A DNA stretch of 64,000 nt. It comes from Ligula intestinalis (taxonomy: Eukaryota > Platyhelminthes > Cestoda > Diphyllobothriidea > Diphyllobothriidae). Position numbers and translations under genes: made by a program. This document shows, one piece after another, positions 53,920 to 60,935 of the stretch (the stretch's first letter is position 1; every line of letters starts with the position of its first letter). The stretch covers positions 491,267 to 555,266 of the forward strand of contig JAYGXS010000010.1 of the NCBI GenBank assembly GCA_036362985.1, given 5' to 3'. Under the pieces are notes generated by a model. The model saw only the letters and a list, made by a program, of their open reading frames with translations, did not search any database and was not told the origin of the DNA.

Positions 53920-54200
53920 GGTATGTCAGCATTTGGGGGTAACCTGATACAGAACAGTTTCGGGCTTGTTAACCTTCATCAGCCAAGCATAACCCTGAAC
54001 ACCAGCGGGTCGGACAACACAAACAAACGCACTCACAGACGGCGCAGGTGGTCCACCACTGGAGTCTATCAGATGGGTCATAAGCACTTCATCGAACCGC
54101 AGTCCATCACCGCCTCGCCACCTGCCATTTGCTGTCACTGCTGATCGGGTATATATTCACTTAGAAATGTGTAAACACCGATCGAATAGGCTTCCGAACT
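53920..54200 (-). mobile_element. hammerhead repeat H3, inverted partial unit
   Basis: Minus strand from TTCGGAAGCCTATTCGATCG through ATATACCCGATCAGCAGTG, GGCAGGTGGCGAGGCG and TCAGGGTTATGCTTGG to a core with CTGATGA (53976-53982), AGGTTAACAAGCCC, GAAACTGTTCTGTATCAGG. It ends at a diverged TAACTGATATATA. It faces the plus copies that start at 54200. Confidence 0.75.
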
Positions 54201-54263
54201 CCAGTGGTGGACCAACTGCGCCGTCTGTGTGTGCGTTTGTTTGTGTTGTTCAACCAGCTGGTG

Positions 54264-54328
54264 TTCAGGGTTATGCTTGGCTGATGAAGGTTAACAAGCC
54301 CGAAACTGTTCTGTATCAAGTAACCCCC
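54264..54328 (+). ncRNA. hammerhead ribozyme of H3 unit, second locus
   Basis: CTTGG / TCAAG helix I, CTGATGA (54281-54287), stem II GGTT-AACA-AGCC, GAAA (54303-54306), CTGTTCTG helix III, GTA. Relative to the 46.3 kb copy, stem II has C-to-T changes that keep pairing through G-U. The first helix III pair is kept while the second becomes a T-T mismatch. Confidence 0.75.
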
Positions 54329-54627
54329 AAATGCTGTCATACCCCACTTACTGCGATTATGAATTGGCCGGCATCGGCCTGGCAGGCGGTCACCCGTTGG
54401 GGACCTCTGACCACCACATGAACTTTGTTTAGTTCGGAAGCCTATTCGATCGGTGTTCGCACATTTCTGAGTGAATATATACCCGATCAGCAGTAACGGC
54501 AAATGGCAGGTGGCGATGCGCTGATGAACTGCGGTTCGATGAAGTGCTTATGACCCATCTGATAGACTCCAGTGGTGGAACAACTACGCCGTCTGTGAGT
54601 GCGTTTGTGTTGTCCGAACAGCTGGTG

Positions 54628-54690
54628 TTCAGGGTTATGCTTGGCTGATGAAGGCTAATAAGCCCGCAACAGTTCTGTATCAAGTTACCC
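54628..54690 (+). ncRNA. hammerhead of H3 unit with mutated GAAA
   Basis: As the other two, but GAAA is GCAA (54666-54669). A13/A14 equivalents are invariant in hammerheads, so this copy should be inactive. Confidence 0.65.
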
Positions 54691-54759
54691 CCGAATGCTG
54701 TCATACCCCTCCCCCCCCTTACTACTATTATGACTTGGCCGGAATCGGCCTGGCAGGTG

Positions 54760-54769
54760 NNNNNNNNNN
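54760..54769. other. assembly gap (10 N)
   Basis: Ten N inside the H3 array, flanked by GGCAGGTG and AGGTGGTCACC. Probably a scaffold join in repeated sequence, as the unit elsewhere has simply GGCAGGCGGTCACC. Confidence 0.95.
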
Positions 54770-54906
54770 AGGTGGTCACCCGTTGGGAGCCTCTGACCAC
54801 CACATGAACTTTGTTTGGTTTGGAAGCCTATTCGATCGCTGTTCGCAAATTTCTGAGTGAATATATATATATATATATGGAGTGGATCCGACAAAGACAA
54901 GGGAGA

Positions 54907-54950
54907 CCGGAATGGCCATTTCTGGCTTGTTAGCCGTCATCAGTTAGTCA
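54907..54950 (-). ncRNA. hammerhead core of SINE H2
   Basis: Minus strand GACTAA, CTGATGA, CGGCTAACAAGCCA, GAAA, TGGCC, ATT, CCGGTC. Stem II GGCT-AACA-AGCC pairs fully. Helix III is the self-complementary ATGGCCAT, so the cleavage triplet would be ATT. Helix I (consensus GACTGG with CCAGTC/CCGGTC) has two mismatches here. Confidence 0.65.
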
Positions 54951-55215
54951 TACCCAATCTCAAGGGTCGGAACCCCCGAGATTTGAACCTGGGACCTTTG
55001 GTCATTGGGTTTACCACCCTACCTCAGCACCACGGGCTCGTTGCTTTGTCGGTTGTGATTGGGGATATGATGGAACAAAGGTGCTCATCCGATCTATCTG
55101 GTAAGGGCACATACCTGTCCCGGAAGTGCCTTGAGGCTCGTACTTGAGCGATATCAGGCTTGTCGCTTAGCGACCTCAGATTATGATGGAGTGGATCCGA
55201 CAAAGACAATGGAGA

Positions 55216-55260
55216 CCGGAATGGCCATTTCTGGCTTGTTATCTGTCATCAGCCAGTCAT
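55216..55260 (-). ncRNA. hammerhead core of SINE H2, upstream boundary
   Basis: Minus strand GACTGG, CTGATGA, CAGATAACAAGCCA, GAAA, TGGCCATT, CCGGTC. Helix I pairs fully with one G-U. Stem II is weakened (GATA against AGCC). Confidence 0.6.
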
Positions 55261-55268
55261 ACCCAGCC

Positions 55269-55640
55269 TCAAGGCACTTCCGGGACAAGTACGTGCCCTT
55301 ACCAGATAGATCGGATGAGCACTTTTGTTCCACTATATCCCCGATAACAACCGACAAAGCAACGAGCCCGTGGTGCCGAGGTAGAGTGGTAAACCCAATG
55401 ACCAAAGGTCCCAGGTTCGAATCTCGGGGGTTCCGACCCCTGAGATTGGGTATGACTGGCTGGTGACGGTTAACAAGCCAGAAATGGCCATTCAGGTCTC
55501 CCTTGTCTTTGTCCGATCCACTCCATCATATTCTGAGATCGCTAAGCGACAAGCCTGATATCGCTCAAGTACGAGCCTCAAGGCACTTCCGGGACAAATA
55601 TGTGCCCTTAACAGATAGATCGGATGAGCATTTTTGTTCC
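55269..55640 (+). mobile_element. hammerhead SINE (H2), plus copy facing the minus copy
   Basis: Starts CCTCAAGGCACTTCCGGGAC and runs through the head (GTGGTGCCGAGGTAGAGTGG; B box CCCAGGTTCGAATCTCGGGG), a core with CTGGTGA (55460-55466) and GAAATGGCCATTCAGGTC, and a second body to CATTTTTGTTCC. The body is thus present twice around one head. The B box matches the polymerase III consensus GGTTCGAATC fully. Confidence 0.75.
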
Positions 55641-55650
55641 ATATATATAT

Positions 55651-55720
55651 ATCATCCCCCAAAGAAAGCGAAGAAGAAAACAAGGCCTTGTCTTCTTCTT
55701 CGCCTTCTTTGGGGGATGAT
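55651..55720. repeat. spacer-less palindrome of PLE terminal arms
   Basis: The arm 55651-55685 (ATCATCCCCCAAAGAAAGCG, AAGAAGAAAACAAGG) is followed with no spacer by its reverse complement at 55686-55720, matching at 33 of 35 positions by eye. The right arm continues into GGGATAATTTATCTGGACCT and TATGTTAATCTA, the same sequence that follows the PLE arm at 44942-44990. Confidence 0.85.
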
Positions 55721-55788
55721 GATCGGGATAATTTATCTGGACCTCGTATCTTCACGTATGTTAATCTATATATATATATATATATATC

Positions 55789-55960
55789 AGTAAGTGGGGT
55801 ATGACAGCATCTGGGGGTAACTTGATACAGAACTTACTGCTATTATGACTTGGCCGGAATCGGCCTGGCAGGCGGTCACCCGTTGGGGACCTCTGACCAC
55901 CACATGAACTTTGTTTAGTTCGGAAGCCTATTCGATCGGTGTTCGCACATTCCTGAGTGA

Positions 55961-55965
<5 letters not shown>
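55789..55965 (+). mobile_element. hammerhead repeat H3, rearranged fragments
   Basis: A short inverted piece (GTAAGTGGGGTATGACAGCA, TCTGGGGGTAACTTGATACA, GAAC) is joined inside helix III to a plus piece that begins TTACTGCTATTATGACTTGG and ends TTCCTGAGTGAATATATATA. The break lies within a few bases of the predicted cleavage site. Confidence 0.75.
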
Positions 55966-55993
<28 letters not shown>

Positions 55994-56512
55994 CATGCAT
56001 ATTTCGCAGTGGTTGACGGTTACGAGCCCAAATATGCACTTAAAATTTCGGTCTACGCCTATAGACCTTAAATATACTTATGTATATGGCGAACAGAAAT
56101 TAATTTCTCAGGAAATTAAAAAGCTGAACTTTCAGAACGCGTATATTAACCAGAAAGCAGACAAGAAAATCTGTGTGGGACCCACTGATGAGCTGGACTC
56201 CTCGCAGTTGTGTCAAGCAGTGGCAGAATACCGGCGAAACACGTATCTGGGCCTTTTAGCTAGTACCTAGGCTGTTAGTATGGTACGTTATAACATCAAT
56301 ATAGATCATCCTTACTCTCTTTCGTTCGCTTCCATTGGCTAAAAAAGACAGAGTTCACCGCAGCCGATATCACCTTTATTACTGGCGCGGGGCGTTTCTG
56401 TTCCCGTGTGCTGTTTAGAAGACGATATACGTGATTATTAATTTTATGGTTAGGTTTAAGGTGGGCGATGACGTTAGCGTTACAGTCAGCTGCAGTATGG
56501 CAAACAGGAACT
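55966..56512. other. AT and GT microsatellite, then nothing recognised
   Basis: (TA)n to 55982 then GTGTGTGTGTG. The remainder shows no gene; 56450-56500 (TTTAAGGTGGGCGATGACGT, TAGCGTTACAGTC) resembles 52360-52390. Confidence 0.5.
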
Positions 56513-57031
56513 TGGCAAAAGTAGCTTATGTACTCCCACTCATATAGCCCTACTTCTAGCACTTTGTCATACGAAAATGGTTTATATAGGGTTTTGTGGC
56601 TGGAAAATTAGGATACGCAGTTAAATATACTTTAATACCTACTTTATGCATTTTTTTATTCATTGTATCTGGAAGTTTTATTGATTTATATCTGTAGGTT
56701 TTCCTAATCTGTTTTTTAAAGTATTGCGGAAAAACCTGACTATCAAATTACAGGTTTCTTGAAATTCCTGAAAAAATAGGAATGATGGTTAAGAGGTTGT
56801 CTACTTGAACTTACCTGTGGTCCAACTTACCGTTTTGGAGTTAGATAAGTGTAGCCCGCAGCGCAAAGCGCCACGCACACCTTTAAATTGCATGCGGAAC
56901 AACTTACTCCCAGCGGCCGCGGGAAGCAACTTCGACTACATTTTTTTCACATTGCATGTACTTCTCAAAATTTCCTTCTCTGCCTATCCTATTTCCCCAC
57001 ATGAGTGGGACTACATAAGCTACTTTTGCCA
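56513..57031 (-). mobile_element. terminal-inverted-repeat element, copy 2 (519 bp)
   Basis: 31-bp ends, TGGCAAAAGTAGCTTATGTA CTCCCACTCAT on the left (56513-56543) and its inverse at 57001-57031, identical at 30 of 31 positions. The interior, reversed, aligns with 43185-43728 (CTTCCCGCGGCCGCTGGG; CTAACTCCAAAACGGTAAGT; GATTAGGAAAACCTACAGAT). It is non-coding. The well-kept ends suggest more recent movement than copy 1. Confidence 0.75.
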
Positions 57032-57479
57032 GGAATTTTTGCCGAACGGGTTAGCCAAACGGGTATATGCACGTGATAAGGCTCCTGAGGATACCATTTC
57101 GATTTCCGTCATTGTGTTTCATAATTTATATGTCAGCGAACATAATGAGTTTCTTGTACATTCAGCGCTGGGTTGCGTATTTGGTGTAATGACGGTCCGC
57201 TGGCTGGCATACTAGGCGTTAACTACCGCCGTTGCACTGCCTGTCTTGATTAATGGCGGGATATACAGTTAGCTCACTGGTACCACCGCCACCCATCGTT
57301 CCCAGTGATACAGTTTCAACGCTGAATATGTAGGCGGGGGGAAGGTCATTACATTTCTTGCTAAATCGCGGACCGTGCAAGGAGTCATCGCGCCAAGTTC
57401 GACGATCGGCAACGAAAGTGGAGTTGTTAGGATAAGGAAGGAGACGAGTCGAACACCGGGTCAATTAATTTATTGTCCT
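57032..57479. other. intron, nothing recognised
   Basis: No gene or named repeat. Confidence 0.35.
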
Positions 57480-57513
57480 GAGGTTTCGGCTTCACACGAG
57501 AAGCCATCGTCAG
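57480..57513 (-). ncRNA. degenerate hammerhead core, PLE type (H1)
   Basis: Minus strand CTGACGA, then stem II TGGCTTC-TCGT-GTGAAGCC (GGCTTC pairs with GAAGCC), GAAACCTC, AGGACAATAAATTAATT. Stem II is perfect; CTGATGA has one substitution. Confidence 0.55.
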
Positions 57514-59490
57514 AGAAAGTGAGAAAACAGCAAGCGTTGACTACGCACGAATGCAGTTGGTAGGGCGGGGGGTGGCACTTGTGATTGGTCCATGTCCACG
57601 CCGCATCCATTCCCACGCTATCTTATCATGTGTCTCCTGCGCGCGGCCCTGGAGTTACAGCGTGTGACCTTGACGTGGCAGCCTGTAAACTTGTAGAGAA
57701 CTGGGCTCTGGTTTCCGCTCGCGGGCACGGATGGCCGAAAGCTCAGGACAATAAATTAATTGATCCGGTGCTCGACTCGTCTCATTCCTCATCCAAGCAG
57801 ATACCTTAAACGCGAACTTTCTCATTCATTCGTGGAGTTGTTACTTTGATTGCTTTGCGATAAATCGTTATTCGAGAAGTACTGAGACCCTTGTGCATCC
57901 ATCATCTTTATCTGTGAAAGTCTCTGATGAGGGCTTTAATTGAGCATTCTAAACAACAGGCAAATAAAATACCTGTTCCTGCTGTTGTATCTCCCTAATC
58001 TACTTCAAAAGTTTGCTTGAAAAGGCCTTCCCCCCAAAAAAGCCGCTTCAAACCTTCCCTTCTTTGTAATAGACTGACGAAAATAAATAACCACAGGTAA
58101 ATGGCACCAAAATTATCCAGTCGGGAACAACGAGTAAAATTTAGTCCAAGGCCTTTTTTGGTATTTTGCTTCGAGTACAAATACCTCAAGTTATGAAAAC
58201 TTGGGAAATCAATGAGAAAACAATCCCTTATATTTAAGTAGTAATTTATCAGAGGGGTTATTTTTTGCATGCAGGTAGGCAGACGGGCAGAAGGAGTTCG
58301 TTCGAAAACCGGCATCCTGACTTCGCAAATCGTAAACACTCACTTCAGAATCACGGTTAAAAGTTCATGAGAGATGTCATACCTGCGGCAAGTAACATCT
58401 GCATAGGCCTCCGAAGTCAGCCCCAGGGAATGTTTGTTTCGAAAGGCCTGCGACAGGGGTCACGTGGTTGACAGACGCCGCCGCCGCACGCCCTCGAAAT
58501 TCCAGTCAGAGGGAAAATAGTTGCGGCAGGAAATTTATTACCGCGACATTTACTATCGGCTGTCGGCGAGCGTGAGACAGGCGTCCGCGTTGTGGGTTGT
58601 TGTGGCTGCAAGTTCCTTTTGGCCGGTTTTTATTGGTTGTTGTGCGTGTTTCTGGCTGACTCACCGCTCCCAGCGGGTCTGTCCTTTCTCTGCGTGTGTG
58701 TTCTACTGCTTGCGCTATCCGAACAAGTGGTGTCATAAAGGCTGTCGACCGTCGACTGTCATTCAGCCGGACAGCCTCTTAGAATGTCAATCGTAGGGCG
58801 TTTTTTTACGCCGTGCTGACCGACAGCAAAATGGATTGGAGCAGCACTAGGCCGGCAGCCCCATTTGGGATGTGAGAATTGACCGAAGTTATTGGCCTAG
58901 TTCATCCGTCCGATCCAGCGAAGATTGCCTCCACAATTGATGGTGTGCTTAAAGGGGGAAGGTCTCTTTTGGGACCTTTTTCTAAGCACACACTCGTTAG
59001 TCACACCAAGGCGAGAAGGCGCTTAGTCACGTGTAAACAGCACGGCGACCAAGCTGCGCGAAAGTCTAGTTTTATTCAAATAAAAATGTGTACAAGGACC
59101 TACACATCGAAGAATCGCCTGACCTCGTCAAAAAGCAAATAAGCTGGTCTAGCACTGGAATATGGACTCTGAAAGGAGCCGTTTAGGTAGTTGAGGTTTA
59201 GAAGTGGAAAATGCAATCGATGGAACAAGAAGTTTATTTGACTGGTATTTTGGATCCTGCCTGGAAAATATATCCGGAGGGTGCGCAGTCTTTATAGTCC
59301 GTAGCGGCCACGCGACCACATGCGTACTCAAATTCGTAATTCTCGTGATTGCTACGTTGATTGATTGACAGTCCACGTTCGAGTCGTAGACTACCCTGAT
59401 TTTCTCATCCCTAATGGATGTTTGCGGGACCTTTACACAGCAACTTGGCTGGCTGGCATTCGTCTTCGTTGTTGGTGGGCCGCGTGCTCA
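57514..59490. other. intron, decayed PLE ends, no gene
   Basis: 57924-57960 keeps CTGATGA and a TAAACAACAGGCAAATAAAA end, a decayed plus-strand H1. 59219-59260 resembles an inverted H1 tail (ACAAGAAGTTTATTTGACTG then GTATTTTGGATCC). An open frame at 58521-58796 has no recognisable product. Confidence 0.4.
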
Positions 59491-59605
59491 TCTTGACACG
59501 AATGGCCGAACATGTATCCCTCGTGCCGTATGCCACTACATCCCCGCACAGGTTTTATGTTTTGCTGTGTCGACATTATCAATCTTTTCCGCACTCCCCC
59601 TCCGG
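59491..59605 (+). repeat. direct repeat next to lectin exon c, copy 1
   Basis: TGCTCATCTTGACACGAATG, GCCGAACATGTATCCCTCGT, CACTACATCCCCGCACAGG, CGACATTATCAATCTTTTCC, GCACTCCCCC. Repeated at 59786-59905 with about 15 percent difference, judged by eye. Confidence 0.75.
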
Positions 59606-59785
59606 TTCCATTCTACCGTGGGGCTGACTCTCTAGCCTCACCAGCAGCTGCACAACGGCTAGTAGTGTGGGCAGATGGACTGGCTGATGACGGCTTAGGA
59701 GTCAGTAATGGCTATTTCAGTCTCTCCTTTCCTTTTCTGCAATGTTCATCTGCCTGAGATAAGTTGCTGTTCTGTTTAATGTCTA
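59606..59785 (+). mobile_element. hammerhead SINE (H2), body with core
   Basis: GGGGCTGACTCTCTAGCCTC-like end, then GGACTGG, CTGATGA (59694-59700), CGGCTTAGGAGTCA, GTAATGGCTATTTCAGTC. The core is recognisable but stem II and GAAA are damaged. It lies between the two direct repeats. Confidence 0.6.
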
Positions 59786-59905
59786 CTTGCTCATCTGGAC
59801 ACGGATGGCCGAACACGTATCCCTCGTGAGGTACATCATTACGTCGCCGTACAGGCTTTCTGCTTTGTTATACCGACATTATCAATCTTTTCCACACTCC
59901 CCCGT
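59786..59905 (+). repeat. direct repeat next to lectin exon c, copy 2
   Basis: Same block as 59491-59605. Its end (TTTTCCACACTCCCCCGTCC) begins the pyrimidine tract of the splice acceptor of exon c, which continues as two CCCCCGTCCTCCTCC units to CACAG. Confidence 0.75.
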
Positions 59906-59931
59906 CCTCCTCCCCCGTCCTCCTCCCACAG

Positions 59932-60143
59932 ATTACTTCACCGCTCTGATGCCCTTCGTCTCACAGTCTGCCTGGATCGGTCTGCGTGTGCGGAGAAATG
60001 CACCCCAAGGGGCTGGACCCACCGGCGTCTACGAGTGGATTTCCACCTCCAATCGAACGGCAACACATCAACCGGACGTCGGATTCTTTAACTGGGCGGC
60101 CAGACGCTACTTGGACGTCAGCGGTCATCCGGGGGCTGTTCAG
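59932..60143 (+). CDS. C-type lectin domain gene, exon c
   Basis: A 212-nt exon after a strong pyrimidine tract and CCACAG, entered in phase 1. With the G from exon b it reads D then YFTALMPFVSQSAWIGLRVR, RNAPQGAGPTGVYEWISTSN, RTATHQPDVGFFNWAARRYL, DVSGHPGAVQ. WIGL is the hallmark of C-type lectin folds; YEW.s and FFNWA are the following strand and the W-x-x loop region. The exon ends at CAG/GTTGGT in phase 0. The calcium-binding EPN or QPD tripeptide is represented only by QPD in THQPDVG, which is not clearly at the canonical place. The final W.D..C...C segment is absent and should be in another exon beyond the part I can read. The domain is therefore incomplete here. Confidence 0.85.
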
Positions 60144-60249
60144 GTTGGTCCCTCATTTTTATCCCGACTGATATTGAGAATATTGACAATTGCAAGGGAG
60201 TGACGTTTAACCTGCTTGCCCTGACACGGGGATCGAGAAGTCCTGTAAG
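60144..60249. other. start of next intron
   Basis: Nothing recognised. Confidence 0.3.
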
Positions 60250-60600
60250 GAGGGTCGTTGATTAACGTTCATCGATCGCTAACGGAACTCACTCGTGCCG
60301 TTCTGCGGTGGGGCTGACGTTTTAGCCTGGCTAGCCACCGCACATTAGCTAGTAGTTTAAGCCTGAAACATTGGCGGCAAAAGTGCAGGAGACTGTAATG
60401 TTTATAATCCGTCACCATTTCCAAGTGGCGCAGCATCTGAGGCTCGAACGCGCGAGTAGAAGTCTAACGTAGGCTCATTGTCAATCCCTGGGTGTTGCAC
60501 CATTTGGGGTTCGTTATGGCTGACTGATGACGGCTAATGAACTAGAAACGGCTATTCCAGTCTCCCTTTACTTTATTGGTAATGCATTAGGCATATCGCG
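60250..60600. mobile_element. hammerhead SINE (H2), rearranged copy
   Basis: An inverted body (CGATCGCTAACGGAACTCAC, CGTGCCGTTCTGC) is followed by a degraded inverted head (AGGCTCGAACGCGCGAG). It then shows a plus core: CTGATGA (60534-60540), CGGCTAATGAACTA, GAAACGGCTATTCCAGTC, and TCCCTTTACTTTATTGGTAA. Confidence 0.6.
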
Positions 60601-60935
60601 TTGGATTAAGGTCTATAAGGTTGACCCTCATGGCTGTGATTTTCCAGGCCCAGTTCCCTAAGAGAAGTATTAGTAAGGCCAGAGTGGTAGAAACGGTATG
60701 TTCTGCACAGAAGGAATGGAAGAATAAAAAGGAGGAGGACTCTCGGACCTAGGCAGTCCGTTCCCTAGGCGGATCAGGTCCGGAGGGAATGTCTGACAAC
60801 ATTCATCCGAGCGGCCGCCGTTAGCTGTCTTTTTCTTATGCAGCCTTGTAGGTGATTGATTGGACCGCGCGAGGTTGCGCACGGGAGTAGGCACAGCCGA
60901 GACTAGGCACGTTAGCAAGTCGCGCCCGACGTTGA
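60600..60935 (+). repeat. interspersed repeat family A
   Basis: TTAAGGTCTATAAGGTTGAC, GATTTTCCAGGCCCAGTTCC, AAGGCCAGAGTGGTAGAAAC, GGTCCGGAGGGAATGTCTGA, GAGCGGCCGCCGTTAGCTGT, TTGATTGGACCGCGC. Close to 9930-10200. Confidence 0.6.

Larger units (their letters stand above)
54201..54870 (+). mobile_element. hammerhead repeat H3, head-to-tail copies
   Basis: Begins inside the unit at CCAGTGGTGGACCAACTGCG, passes a hammerhead (54264-54328), a full unit, a second hammerhead (54628-54690) and a partial unit ending TTCTGAGTGAATATATATA. Core-to-core distance (CTGATGA 54281 to 54645) is 364 bp, matching the 368-bp unit at 46 kb. Confidence 0.8.
54880..55268 (-). mobile_element. hammerhead SINE (H2), complete monomer between two cores
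   Basis: On the minus strand: core 1 (CTGATGA 55246-55252), body (GATCCACTCCATCATAATCT, CTAAGCGACAAGCCTGATAT, GAGCCTCAAGGCACTTCCGG, AGATAGATCGGATGAGCACC, TTTGTTCCATCATATCCCC), tRNA-like head (A-box-like GTGGTGCTGAGGTAGGGTGG; B box CCCAGGTTCAAATCTCGGGG), then core 2 (54937-54943) and the start of the next body up to GGATCCACTCCAT. Core-to-core distance is 309 bp. A hammerhead at both ends of one unit is what a tandem RNA or rolling-circle template would leave. Confidence 0.8.

Noticed and set aside
54857..55466. Overlapping open frames on both strands in the SINE pair
   Set aside because: They read through the tRNA-like head and ribozyme cores of inverted SINE copies; apparent conservation reflects the repeat.
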